From a virus, in IMG/VR virus record IMGVR_UViG_3300037621_000066, positions 1 through 28,736 of that record: a DNA stretch of 28,736 bases; one strand, given 5' to 3'. Below are positions 12,510 through 20,194 of this stretch, in pieces (positions within the stretch are counted from its first letter, which is position 1; every line of letters begins with the position of its first letter). The notes below the pieces were generated by a model. That model was not told where the DNA came from, searched no databases, and saw only the letters and a program-made list of their open reading frames with translations. The translations under genes were made by a program, and so were the position numbers.

Positions 12510-13495
12510 AGAAGAGTAAGCTAACACCTGACATTGTAAGAGATGCACCTAAGGCATCAGGTGGCAGCTTCCAATGTCCAGGGCCTCATATGATTATGCC
12601 TGCCAGGGCATATGGTGATAACAGGTTCAATCAATTCCCTATGACATTCAGAGCATTCAGTATCTGTTGCAGCCATGCCAACAGTTGGACAGGTGTATTC
12701 TTTCCTAACCAATTGTACATAGCCCAGGTCTTAGAGTGTAGTCAGCAGGCAGTCTCACAGCATATGCGTAAGCTAGTAGATTATGGATACATTCATAAGC
12801 TGAGGAACGCAGACATTCGCAGAACCTATGGCAAGAAGGGAGCCTTGTGGAGAGTGATATACGATCCATCCAAGAGCCTGGAGGATTGCATCAGTATGCA
12901 GCCTGCACAAGATAGAGATCCTGAGATGGAGAAGGAGATTGCCAAGCATACTCTTAACGTCATGGCATCAGGTGCTAAAGGCAGCAGGAAGGGAAGAGCT
13001 ATGCAGGCTTTAAGTAATGCACAGCCTGTGGATAACAATAAGGAATACAAGACACAGCTTGTACAAGGTACAGATAGTAATGCTGTAATAGATGATACAG
13101 ATAACAAGGTAGGGCTTGTACTAGATAACAAGGCACAGCTAGTAAATAACTCCATTAACTTAACTAATATAAATACTAGTAAGGATATAAAAGAAATTGA
13201 TTGTAGGAAGTTGTGTAACGAGTATGCACGATTGATACAAGCAACCTATGGAAAGCCTTGGAGCTATGACATGAGACAGATGCAATACGCATCAGACATC
13301 CTTAGAGCCATGAGCCTGGAGGCATTCATTGTAGATGCAGCAGGTGTAATAGAATGGAAGAAGCAGAAGAACCAACAGCCACCATATTCATTGCAATACT
13401 TTATAAGCAGGAAGGTCAGTCAGCACAAAGCTAAGACAGGCAAGGATGCTATGGATATTGTAAGGCAGATGAGTAACAAGATGAGGATCAAGTGA
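12506..13495 (+). CDS. lambda-O-like replication initiator, winged-helix protein
   Basis: A 329-residue protein starting at TTG 12506, which overlaps the preceding stop (TTGA) and follows AGAGGTG. Residues about 45-120 form a winged helix: FPMTFRAFSICCSHANSW, then the recognition helix CSQQAVSQHMRKLVDYGYIH (78-97) and a basic wing. The middle (about 150-230) is low-complexity with repeated DNK/DNN and QLV units. The C-terminal domain (about 235-300) is helical and could contact a helicase loader or helicase. N-terminal wHTH, a repeat-bearing linker encoding the origin and a C-terminal interaction domain is the layout of lambda O. Sequence-level family membership is not certain; other phage replication proteins share this fold. 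Confidence 0.7.
   Translation: MKKSKLTPDIVRDAPKASGGSFQCPGPHMIMPARAYGDNRFNQFPMTFRAFSICCSHANSWTGVFFPNQLYIAQVLECSQQAVSQHMRKLVDYGYIHKLRNADIRRTYGKKGALWRVIYDPSKSLEDCISMQPAQDRDPEMEKEIAKHTLNVMASGAKGSRKGRAMQALSNAQPVDNNKEYKTQLVQGTDSNAVIDDTDNKVGLVLDNKAQLVNNSINLTNINTSKDIKEIDCRKLCNEYARLIQATYGKPWSYDMRQMQYASDILRAMSLEAFIVDAAGVIEWKKQKNQQPPYSLQYFISRKVSQHKAKTGKDAMDIVRQMSNKMRIK
13027..13200 (+). other. candidate replication origin inside the initiator gene
   Basis: Three elements lie together. A perfect DnaA box, TGTGGATAA, is at 13027-13035. Two tandem 24-bp repeats, 13100-13123 and 13124-13147, share GATAACAAGG and agree at 17 of 24 positions; a partial copy GATAACAA is at 13031-13038, and GCTTGTAC recurs at 13057-13064 and 13114-13121. 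Last comes an AT-rich tract 13141-13200, with 12 G/C of 60. A ten-bp palindrome CTTGTACAAG lies at 13058-13067. Iterons followed by an AT-rich unwinding region within the initiator's linker is how the lambda origin is built in gene O. This is inference from pattern only. Confidence 0.6.
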
Positions 13496-13716
13496 TACAA
13501 ATCTCAAAGGAACCATTAGGATTTGTACGTCAGGAAACAATGATTGCCTGCGTACAGGATTTACAGCGAGGAAAAAGCTCTGTGCCTGGCTGTAGAAAAG
13601 GATTACAGAGCAAAACCGACCCTTTGGGGGGGCTGCCTGCGTATATCGTATGGGGGGTTACCTCAAAATATTTTAGGGTTTCTGTTAAAACCATTAAACA
13701 AAAGGAAAGAAAATGA
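13492..13716 (+). CDS. hypothetical small protein after the initiator (74 residues)
   Basis: GTG 13492 overlaps the initiator stop as GTGA, with GAGG at 13483-13486, and its TGA overlaps the next ATG as ATGA. Overlaps at both ends support this frame. The product (MIQISKEPLGFVRQETMIAC and following) is basic, ends KQKERK and has no recognised motif. A competing frame, TTG 13544 to 13726, has a good SD (AGGAAA) and an equally plausible sequence. The region contains G7 (13626-13632) and G6 (13652-13657) runs at which reading frame could slip. The position after an O-like gene is that of lambda P, but this protein is far too short to be a helicase loader of that type. Confidence 0.5.
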   Translation: MIQISKEPLGFVRQETMIACVQDLQRGKSSVPGCRKGLQSKTDPLGGLPAYIVWGVTSKYFRVSVKTIKQKERK

Positions 13717-13997
13717 AACTATATGATATCGTTCAAGCAAAAGAAGGTACTGAGATGGACAGCAGTACAAACGAACCTAAAACCACATGGGTTAATCATG
13801 GTATTGCCTTTGAAAAGGAAGGTAAGAACCTACGATTAAAGCTAAATAGCCTACCTATTGCCGATAAGAATGGCGAGGTATGGCTTAATCTCTTTGAAAA
13901 GAAGCCTAAGGATGCTGTTGTTGAGCCTATCTCAGGCAGAAATGAGTATGAAGAGCAGTCAAGAGGTGGCTCAGATCCCTGGGGAGGTGGCAGATAA
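13713..13997 (+). CDS. hypothetical protein, possibly single-strand DNA-binding
   Basis: A 94-residue protein with AAGGAAAG upstream. The first 70 residues look like a small beta-barrel: MKLYDIVQAKEG, TTWVNHGIAFEKEGKNLRLK, LNSLPIADKNGEVWLNLFEK. The last 25 residues are disordered, Gly-rich and end SDPWGGGR. A beta domain with a flexible Gly-rich tail next to replication genes recalls phage single-strand DNA-binding proteins, but the tail lacks the acidic DDxPF end of SSB. The assignment is therefore weak. TAATG overlaps the next start. Confidence 0.6.
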   Translation: MKLYDIVQAKEGTEMDSSTNEPKTTWVNHGIAFEKEGKNLRLKLNSLPIADKNGEVWLNLFEKKPKDAVVEPISGRNEYEEQSRGGSDPWGGGR

Positions 13998-14254
13998 TGA
14001 AAAAGAAAAAGGTAACTAAACTATGGCAGGGCAAGTATGTGTCTGTCAGAGACTATGAGGTAGTTGATGCTATCAAGAAAGGGGGGCTGAGGATCACACA
14101 TAACGATGATGTGATGGATCTGAACCCTGAGGAGCTAAAATCCCTCCAACCTAGCTCTAAGAGCTTCCAAAGCCGTTTTAAGGGTACATATAAGCTGATC
14201 GACATTACCTTTAAGCCGTTGACTGAAGATCCTAACCAACAAAGGATGTTCTGA
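13997..14254 (+). CDS. hypothetical protein (85 residues)
   Basis: Basic N-terminus (MKKKKVTKLWQGKYVSVRDY), a middle with DAIKKGGLRITHNDDVMDLN, and a Ser/Lys-rich C-terminal half that becomes beta-like (GTYKLIDITFKPL). Not recognised. Its place between the replication block and the small terminase, with TAATG and TGATG overlaps on both sides, supports it as a real gene. Confidence 0.65.
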   Translation: MKKKKVTKLWQGKYVSVRDYEVVDAIKKGGLRITHNDDVMDLNPEELKSLQPSSKSFQSRFKGTYKLIDITFKPLTEDPNQQRMF

Positions 14255-14664
14255 TGGCTAAGAGACAGGTGCCTCCTGTAGGCAAATTCGGTGGCATTGG
14301 GCAAATAAGCAAGAGATTGCGTGGCTCACAGATCATTTATGATAATCGTGATGGGTTGGCTATGACTATGTTGGGCATTGCAAACGCAAACGTAACTGAT
14401 GTCATGGAATGGGAAGGCACCTCTCTCACAGTCAAAGATGTTAAAGATATTCCTGACCATGCCTTGGCAGCTATCAAGAAAATCAAGATTACTCCTACTG
14501 AGAAGGGTGAGATTGTAGAGGTAGAGATGGTTGATAAGGTCAGGATGTTCCAATTGCTTGCTAAATCTGCAGGGCTGCTCGACACAGAAAAGAATGCAGA
14601 GAAGCCTGCAGTAGTTAATATTGAAATGGTCATGCCTGAGGAGGATAAAAAAGATGGCGAATGA
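14254..14664 (+). CDS. terminase small subunit (probable)
   Basis: A 136-residue protein. The C-terminal pattern (HALAAIKKIKITPTEKGEIV, VEMVDKVRMFQLLAKSAGLL) is typical of many phage small terminases: a strand pair carrying G-E/x-hydrophobic, then D-K-x-x-A/M-x2-L-x-K/R-x2-G-L/M. The N-terminal basic segment (MAKRQVPPVGKFGGIGQISK) and the helices to about residue 60 would form the DNA-recognition part. It lies directly upstream of the large terminase with an 11-base overlap, the standard order. It would recognise the packaging site and load the motor. Confidence 0.75.
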   Translation: MAKRQVPPVGKFGGIGQISKRLRGSQIIYDNRDGLAMTMLGIANANVTDVMEWEGTSLTVKDVKDIPDHALAAIKKIKITPTEKGEIVEVEMVDKVRMFQLLAKSAGLLDTEKNAEKPAVVNIEMVMPEEDKKDGE

Positions 14665-16183
14665 AAAACCCCAGGTTACTAAGCTAGACTTTAGCTCTTC
14701 TCCTGTTGTGGCTAAATTTATGAGGTCAAAAGGTTTCGTGAGAGGACTGATGGGGCCTGTTGGTAGTGGCAAAAGCTATGCTTGTTGTGCAGAGCTTTGG
14801 CGAAGGGCAGTAGAGCAAAAGCCCTCTCCCAAGGATGGTATCAAATATAGTCGGTTTGCGATAGTACGAAATACACATCCTATGTTGAGGACAACCACAC
14901 TAAAGACTTGGCTTGAATTAATGCCTGAGCATATATGGGGGCAAGTTAAGTATGCTCCTCCAATCACTCATCACATTAAGTTGCCTAGTCGAGGTGATGC
15001 TGCAGGTATTGATATGGAGGTTATCTTCCTGGCCCTGGATGATCCTAAAGATGTAAGAAAATTATTGTCTCTTGAGCTAACAGGAGCTTGGGTTAATGAG
15101 TGTCGAGAGCTACCTAAGGCTGTGATTGATGGTCTGACCCATAGATGTGGTAGATATCCTACTCAAGCTCATGGAGGCCCAACATGGCATGGCATCATAC
15201 TTGATACCAATCCCTGTGACAGCGATCATTGGTATTATAATTTGGCTGAAGGCTCCGAAAGACCTACAGGCAAATATGCCTGGGAGTTTTTTAAACAGCA
15301 AGGTGGTGTCCTGGAGGTAGACACAGAAGAGGTTCCTGAAGATATGCCTGAGGCTAATGGTTTTATCCAGGCTTGTGGTAAATGGTGGCGAACAAATCCT
15401 AAAGCTGAAAACCTGAGGAACCTACCTAATGGATACTATGACCAATTGCTTGGAGGTAAGCAGTTAGATTGGATACGTTGTTATGCTGAAGGAAAGTATA
15501 CCTATGTCCAAGAAGGCAATCCTGTGTGGCCTGAGTATAACGATGCATTGATGGCTACTGACTTGGAGTTTGACCCAAGACTGCCTGTTCAAGTTGGGTT
15601 GGACTTTGGACTAACACCTGCTGCTGTCTTTGCACAGCGAATGCAGAATGGAGTTTGGCATATCCTTCATGAGCTAGTGACATTTGACATGGGTCTTAAT
15701 AGATTTGTTGGAATGCTCAAGGAAGATATGGGTATCCACTTTCCTAATGGTCAGTTTCAAATATGGGGTGACCCTGCAGGTCAACAGAGAGATCAGATTT
15801 ATGAGACTACAGCCTTTGACCATATGAGAACGATGGACATGGTGGCAAGACCAACAGCAACAAACGATTTTAAAGTTAGGCGAGAAGCAATGGCTATCCC
15901 TATGACTAGGCTGATTGAAGGCAAGCCAGGTTTCCTTATAGATAAAAAATGCCATAGGCTCAGAAAATCTCTTGGTGGTGGTTACCATTTCAAAAGAGTG
16001 AGCATGGGAGCAGGGCAAGAAAGATATAGGTCTACACCAAACAAGAATGAGCATTCTCACATTGGTGATGCAGGAGGTTACTGCTTATTGGGTGGTGGAG
16101 AACACAAAGCTATGACTACTCGTAAAGGCATGGCAAACAAACCAACCCAAGCAAAGGTGTTAGATTTCGATGTTTTCTCCTGA
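14654..16183 (+). CDS. terminase large subunit (packaging ATPase and nuclease)
   Basis: A 509-residue protein. ATG 14654 is chosen for the upstream GAGGAGG; an in-frame ATG at 14621 is embedded in the previous gene. Walker A is GPVGSGKS (34-41); Walker B with catalytic Glu is GAWVNE (144-149). The RNase H-like nuclease domain shows GLDFG (Asp317), WGDPAG (Asp373) and HSHIGDAGGY (Asp472), the three acidic metal ligands. It drives DNA into the prohead through the portal and cuts the concatemer. The size and motif spacing suit terminases of short-tailed phages. The downstream gene starts within its last 14 bases. Confidence 0.93.
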   Translation: MANEKPQVTKLDFSSSPVVAKFMRSKGFVRGLMGPVGSGKSYACCAELWRRAVEQKPSPKDGIKYSRFAIVRNTHPMLRTTTLKTWLELMPEHIWGQVKYAPPITHHIKLPSRGDAAGIDMEVIFLALDDPKDVRKLLSLELTGAWVNECRELPKAVIDGLTHRCGRYPTQAHGGPTWHGIILDTNPCDSDHWYYNLAEGSERPTGKYAWEFFKQQGGVLEVDTEEVPEDMPEANGFIQACGKWWRTNPKAENLRNLPNGYYDQLLGGKQLDWIRCYAEGKYTYVQEGNPVWPEYNDALMATDLEFDPRLPVQVGLDFGLTPAAVFAQRMQNGVWHILHELVTFDMGLNRFVGMLKEDMGIHFPNGQFQIWGDPAGQQRDQIYETTAFDHMRTMDMVARPTATNDFKVRREAMAIPMTRLIEGKPGFLIDKKCHRLRKSLGGGYHFKRVSMGAGQERYRSTPNKNEHSHIGDAGGYCLLGGGEHKAMTTRKGMANKPTQAKVLDFDVFS

Positions 16184-16655
16184 GGAATTAAATATTGTCA
16201 TGAGGTTAAACTACCCTAGACAAAGGGCAGTTAGATGGCTTCCTGTTCATTTAGATCTGATTACACTAAATGAATTTGATGCTGAGAACATTGAGATGTA
16301 TAGAGAAAATCTTATAAGGGTTCAGCACACAGGCTTATGCTTTTCTGTTTTTGACAAAGAAAAAATATATGCAATTTTTGGGTTGTGGGAATTGTGGCCT
16401 GGAGTTTGTGAATGTTTTTTAATTCCTAGTGCCGATATTGGTAAAAAAGTTCACAGATTTCACAGGGCTTCATTACTGTTTTTTGACCATGCTGTAAACA
16501 AAATGGATATAAAAAGGTTACAAATAGTGGTTCGTTCTGATAATGTTCTAGCTGTGGAATGGGCAGAAAGATGTTACTTTATTAAAGAAGGTCTAATGAA
16601 AAATTGGTCACCTCAGTTGGTCGATAGTTTTATTATGGCAAGAATTGAAAATTAA
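16170..16655 (+). CDS. GNAT-fold phage protein (DUF2833 / T7 gp13-like)
   Basis: A 161-residue protein. The central IYAIFGLWELWPGVCECFLI resembles the strand pair of GNAT acyltransferase folds; KVHRFHRASLLFFDHAVNK and IKRLQIVVRSDNVLAVEWAE, then IKEGLM, match the pattern seen in T7 gp13 and DUF2833. In T7, gp13 is needed for assembly of functional virions. No clear acetyl-CoA pyrophosphate loop (R/Q-x2-G-x-G/A) is present, so catalytic activity is doubtful. Start ATG 16170 has AAAGGTG upstream; ATG 16200 is an alternative. Confidence 0.65.
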   Translation: MFSPEELNIVMRLNYPRQRAVRWLPVHLDLITLNEFDAENIEMYRENLIRVQHTGLCFSVFDKEKIYAIFGLWELWPGVCECFLIPSADIGKKVHRFHRASLLFFDHAVNKMDIKRLQIVVRSDNVLAVEWAERCYFIKEGLMKNWSPQLVDSFIMARIEN

Positions 16656-16671
16656 TAAGGAGAATTATTTT

Positions 16672-16941
16672 ATGGGTGGTTTATTTTCTTCACCGAAAGC
16701 TCCTCCACCACCTGATACTTCAGAAGAAGATGCAAGACGTAAAGCATCTTTAGAAGCTCAGGAGGCAAAGGAACGCAAGAGTTTAGTATCAAGACGTAGA
16801 GCCAAACAAACAGGTGGGCCTAGAGCTTTGATGACACAAACAAGAGTGGCATCTGCAGTAGGTAACCAAGACCAATTTGGTGAAAACATGGATCTTGGTG
16901 GTCAACAAAAAGCAGGAAGAAACCCAAGGTCGGTTGGATGA
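16672..16941 (+). CDS. small virion-module protein with Pro-rich N-terminus
   Basis: An 89-residue protein. ATG 16672 is preferred for AAGGAG upstream. The sequence MGGLFSSPKAPPPPDTSEED is followed by a charged helix with RRRAKQTGGPRALMTQT. A Gly/Pro-rich start and an RRxxR-G helix is a recurring phage pattern between terminase and portal genes. The N-terminal MGG could be a myristoylation-like signal, but bacteria lack that modification. No function is known. Confidence 0.7.
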   Translation: MGGLFSSPKAPPPPDTSEEDARRKASLEAQEAKERKSLVSRRRAKQTGGPRALMTQTRVASAVGNQDQFGENMDLGGQQKAGRNPRSVG

Positions 16942-16997
16942 TATGCCTCGATATAAATACATTCGCAATCCAAAACACATAGCAGAAGGGGGGTCTG

Positions 16998-17138
16998 ATG
17001 TACAAGATGAACGCAACAGCAGCGAAGAAGCCGAAGAGCAAGGATCAGAAACAAACGATGCTGAAGAAGGCGATGGCTAAAAAGTATGGCAAAAAAACCA
17101 CAGCAAAAACCAAAGATGAAAACAGCCAAGGCTTATAA
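16998..17138 (+). CDS. small lysine-rich protein (46 residues)
   Basis: ATG 16998 follows AAGGGGGG and the frame ends at TAA 17136-17138, four bases before the next start. The product begins MYKMNATAAKKPKSKDQKQT and is rich in Lys (MLKKAMAKKYGKK), like the tiny basic proteins in the lysis cassette. A different frame from ATG 16943 to 17080 encodes MPRYKYIRNPKHIAEGG and then an acidic tail. The acidic part is probably a shadow of this gene, but its start, two bases after the preceding stop, may be genuine. Function unknown. Confidence 0.55.
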   Translation: MYKMNATAAKKPKSKDQKQTMLKKAMAKKYGKKTTAKTKDENSQGL

Positions 17139-17141
17139 GGC

Positions 17142-17417
17142 ATGGTTGCTAAAAAACATCAAAACCCTGAAGGTGGACTTAACCAAAAAGGTAGAGATCA
17201 CATCAACAAAACTACAGGGTCTAATCTTAAAGCACCACTTAAAAGTGGTACTGATCCTCGTAGGATTAGTTTTGCTGCTAGGATGGCAGGTGTTCCAGGG
17301 CCGATGAAAGATGAGAAGGGTAAACCTACTCGCAAAGCATTGGCATTAAAAGCATGGGGGTTTGGATCTGTAGGAGCAGCTAAAACATTTGCACAAAATA
17401 ATAAGGCGAAAGCATAA
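17142..17417 (+). CDS. DUF6321-like phage protein
   Basis: A 91-residue protein. The sequence is highly characteristic: NPEGGLNQKGRDHINKTTGS, NLKAPLKSGTDPRRISFAAR, GVPGPMKDEKGKPTRKALAL, ending KAWGFGSVGAAKTFAQ. It recalls the DUF6321 family of marine and other phages, which usually lies in the packaging/portal region as here. It is small and basic and probably binds DNA, although its role is not established. The TAA is followed immediately by the portal ATG. Confidence 0.75.
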   Translation: MVAKKHQNPEGGLNQKGRDHINKTTGSNLKAPLKSGTDPRRISFAARMAGVPGPMKDEKGKPTRKALALKAWGFGSVGAAKTFAQNNKAKA

Positions 17418-19031
17418 ATGGCATTATCAGTAGAAGAAATTAAAAAAAGATATAAAAAAGCATCTACTCGTAAAGAGCAATGGAGAGCCATCTACGAAGA
17501 GGCTTATGAATATTGCTTGCCAATGCGTAACCTATATGATGGCTACTACGGCACAGACACTCCTGGTCAAAACAAAATGAAGAGAGTGTTCGATAGTACA
17601 GCTATTCACTCCACAGCAAGATTTGCTAATAGAATACAGTCTGCCTTGTTTCCTCCCCAACAATCATGGTGCAGACTAACACCAGGATCTGATGTACCTC
17701 CTGAGAAAAAGGTAGAGGCACAACAGGTCTTGGACTTATATGGTGAGAAAATGTTCGCTGTCATGCGACAGTCAGGGTTTGACCTGGCTATGGGCGAATT
17801 TCTCCTAGACCTTGCAGTTGGTACAGCAGTAATGCTTATCCAAAAAGGTGATGAGATCCAACCTATCAGGTACACAGCCGTACCAATGTTTACTATTGCG
17901 TTTGATGATGGGCCTAATGGCAAGCCAAGTTACATATATCGTAAGATTAAAAGACCATTTGAGGTTCTGCAAACAGAGTTTCCTGACATTACCATTCCAA
18001 ATGAGGTTTCACAAAAATTCACAGAGAGGCCTACAGACACAATAGAGCTTCTTGAAGCTACATATCTAAACGATAAAGGTTCTGTAGATTACTGCTTGGT
18101 TACTATGGAAGGTAATCATAAGTTATTACACAAAGAATTGAAGAGTATGCCTTGGGTAGTAAGCAGGTATATGCTTGCACCATCAGAAATTTATGGAAGA
18201 GGGCCTTGTTTATACGCATTGCCTGATATTAAAACTCTTAACAAGGTGGTAGAGCTTACACTAAAGAATGCAAGCCTATCTATTGGTGGTGTGTTTACTG
18301 CTGTCGATGATGGTGTCTTAAACCCACAAGCTATATCAATTGTACCTGGTGCAGTTATTGGTGTTTCATCTAATGGTGGGCCTAGAGGCCCTAGTCTACA
18401 GGCATTGCCTCGTAGTGGTGATGTAAATTTATCACAGATTATTGCAGGTGACTTAAAGGCTAACATTAAAAAGACCTTGTTGGATGAAAGTTTACCACCT
18501 GACAATATGTCTGCTCGTTCTGCTACAGAAATTGTAGAACGAATGAAAGAGCTTTCTCAAAATCTAGGTTCTGCCTTTGGTCGTTTGATTAACGAGACTA
18601 TGCATCCTATTGTTCGTAGGACATTAGAGTTAATGGATGAAGAGGGAATGATTGATTTACCACTAAAGGTAAATGGTTTACAGGTTCAGATAGCTCCTAT
18701 GTCTCCACTAGCAATGGCAGGAAACATGGAGAAGGTAGGAAACATCCTTCAATTCTTACAGATATCACAGAGCTTGGGTCAAGCAGGTATGATGTTAATT
18801 AAGCCTGAAGCAGTTGGCGATTATATCTTAGACAATCTAAACATAGATGCATCATTAAGAACCACACCTGAGGAACGACAAGCAATCATAGAGCAAGCAC
18901 AGGCTATGGCACAAGCACAGGCTGAAGCCCAACAGCAAATGATGGCACAACAACAAGGTGGACAAGCCCCTCAACAACAAATGATGGAGGGTGAGCAACC
19001 ACCTGCAGAGGAGGCACAACCACTTGGCTAG
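17418..19031 (+). CDS. portal protein (head-tail connector)
   Basis: A 537-residue protein, the length of T7 gp8. The beginning (EEIKKRYKKASTRKEQWRAI, EYCLPMRNLYDG, FDSTAIHSTARFANRIQSAL) and the segment GRGPCLYALPDIKTLNKVVE match T7-type connector proteins. The C-terminal 50 residues are rich in Gln, Met and Ala (QAQAEAQQQMMAQQQ) and probably form a flexible or crown segment. Twelve copies would form the vertex through which TerL packages DNA and to which the tail attaches. It follows TerL after four small genes. The last eight bases overlap the next gene. Confidence 0.92.
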   Translation: MALSVEEIKKRYKKASTRKEQWRAIYEEAYEYCLPMRNLYDGYYGTDTPGQNKMKRVFDSTAIHSTARFANRIQSALFPPQQSWCRLTPGSDVPPEKKVEAQQVLDLYGEKMFAVMRQSGFDLAMGEFLLDLAVGTAVMLIQKGDEIQPIRYTAVPMFTIAFDDGPNGKPSYIYRKIKRPFEVLQTEFPDITIPNEVSQKFTERPTDTIELLEATYLNDKGSVDYCLVTMEGNHKLLHKELKSMPWVVSRYMLAPSEIYGRGPCLYALPDIKTLNKVVELTLKNASLSIGGVFTAVDDGVLNPQAISIVPGAVIGVSSNGGPRGPSLQALPRSGDVNLSQIIAGDLKANIKKTLLDESLPPDNMSARSATEIVERMKELSQNLGSAFGRLINETMHPIVRRTLELMDEEGMIDLPLKVNGLQVQIAPMSPLAMAGNMEKVGNILQFLQISQSLGQAGMMLIKPEAVGDYILDNLNIDASLRTTPEERQAIIEQAQAMAQAQAEAQQQMMAQQQGGQAPQQQMMEGEQPPAEEAQPLG

Positions 19032-19332
19032 TCAAGCAGATAAAATTAGAGATATTAATACTCCTGGATGGGATGGTTTAGATACAGCTACTGTACATCC
19101 TATAAGAGGAGTGGATACAGACATGCAATTGAGTTTGGATGTTGCGTTTAGAAAGACGTTCCAAACTGAAGAAGGCAAAAAAGTATTGGCACATTTAGTG
19201 GCAATAACAATTGATCAACCTGCGTGGATACCTGGGGCAGACACTAGCTTTGGTTATGCTAGGGAAGGTCAAAATTCAATCATAAGAGAAATACAACAAC
19301 GTATTAGGAGGGCAAATGAGCCAAGCGAATGA
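19024..19332 (+). CDS. small Bbp19-like phage protein
   Basis: About 102 residues. TTG 19024 is the preferred start because AGAGGAGG (19007-19014) lies nine bases before it; an upstream in-frame GTG at 18991 would place the SD inside the gene. The core (VAFRKTFQTEEGKKVLAHLV and YAREGQNSIIREIQQRI) fits the Bbp19 family, with its F-x2-F-x-T/S-x-EG-x2-VL helix and R-EG-x2-S helix. In podovirus genomes this family often sits between portal and scaffold. No activity is known. The preceding portal stop lies inside this gene. Confidence 0.65.
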   Translation: MASQADKIRDINTPGWDGLDTATVHPIRGVDTDMQLSLDVAFRKTFQTEEGKKVLAHLVAITIDQPAWIPGADTSFGYAREGQNSIIREIQQRIRRANEPSE

Positions 19333-20128
19333 AGCACAGGCTGCTGTGGAGACAGAAGAACAGCAACAACCTGAGCCACAATCACTAATGGAAGCTGCAC
19401 GAAATGAGGTTTCACATGAAACAAATGACGAGGCAGATCAAAATCAATCTATTCCTCACATGGATAATGGCGAGGATAAAGACGAAGAAAGCTATGAGAG
19501 GCCTGAATGGTTTCCTGAAAAGTTTTGGGCTAAGGATGGGCCTGACCTTGAAAAAATGGCAAACAGCTATACAGGGTTGGAAAAGAAACTAAGCCAAAAC
19601 ACAAAAGCTCCTGAGACATACGAGCTTGGGGTTCTAACTGAAGCAGGATTAGATACATCAGACCCTATCGTAGACTACTATCAAGGTTGGGCAAAAGAGA
19701 ATGGTGTTAGCCAGGATGCATTTAATGACCTTGCATCTAAATTTATTGATGGTCAGGTTTTGTCTACACAAGAGACACAGCAAAGCATCGAAGCTGAGAA
19801 GAAAATACTAGGTGCAAATGCTGATGAGATTATCAAAAGCAACCTTGTTTGGGCTGATAGCCTATTAGATAAAGGTTCTATCTCTAAAGAAGAGCATGAA
19901 GAGATTGATGTTTGGGGTGGCACAGCAGCAGGAGCAAGGCTTTTGCAAAAGGTTCGTGCTATGACAGGTGAGAATGTAAGCATTCCATTGGTAACCGAAC
20001 ATCAGAATACTGTTTCAGAAGATGAATTTAGAGAAGATGTTCAGAAACTAATGTCAGATCCACGATATGGGGTGGATGCTGCCTACACAAGAGGTGTAGA
20101 AAACAAGTTTAAGGAAAGGTTCCGTTAG
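19316..20128 (+). CDS. capsid scaffold / assembly protein
   Basis: A 270-residue protein with AGGAGGG upstream. It is strongly acidic and predicted disordered to about residue 65 (many Glu, Gln, Asp). It then carries RPEWFPEKFWAKDGPDLEKM, the conserved motif of T7 gp9-type scaffolds, helical regions, and a basic C-terminal helix (RYGVDAAYTRGVENKFKERF) that would bind coat protein. It lies directly before the capsid gene, as usual. It assembles the prohead and is released before maturation. Confidence 0.87.
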   Translation: MSQANEAQAAVETEEQQQPEPQSLMEAARNEVSHETNDEADQNQSIPHMDNGEDKDEESYERPEWFPEKFWAKDGPDLEKMANSYTGLEKKLSQNTKAPETYELGVLTEAGLDTSDPIVDYYQGWAKENGVSQDAFNDLASKFIDGQVLSTQETQQSIEAEKKILGANADEIIKSNLVWADSLLDKGSISKEEHEEIDVWGGTAAGARLLQKVRAMTGENVSIPLVTEHQNTVSEDEFREDVQKLMSDPRYGVDAAYTRGVENKFKERFR

Positions 20129-20139
20129 TAAAATAATGC

Positions 20140-20166
20140 TTTACAAGATGGAGCTTGTGATATAAT
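20140..20166 (+). promoter_or_regulatory. candidate promoter upstream of the capsid gene
   Basis: TTTACA (20140-20145) and a perfect TATAAT (20161-20166) with 15 bases between, in the largest non-coding gap of the window (20129-20322). The spacing is short; AATAAT at 20164-20169 gives 18 bases. TTGTGATA at 20155 resembles the candidate before the tail fibre. An extra promoter for abundant capsid mRNA is plausible. Confidence 0.4.
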
Positions 20167-20194
20167 AATTATATTTGATTGATAACTGTGACCA

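Noticed and set aside
13544-13726. 60-residue frame starting at TTG
   Set aside because: Not listed as a gene because the alternative frame has 4-base overlaps with both neighbours; kept open in the findings.
14326-14772. 148-residue minus-strand frame opposite TerS/TerL
   Set aside because: Shadow of two well-identified genes.
17086-17307. 73-residue frame with an apparent TM segment (VVLILVGLVLLLGWQVF)
   Set aside because: Overlaps the DUF6321-like gene in another frame; the hydrophobic part is a frame-shift shadow, and the family match of the other frame is much stronger.
18376-18396. GGGCC/GGCCC hairpin inside the portal gene
   Set aside because: Within coding sequence for Gly-Pro-Arg-Gly-Pro; short and with no T-run, so no regulatory role supported.
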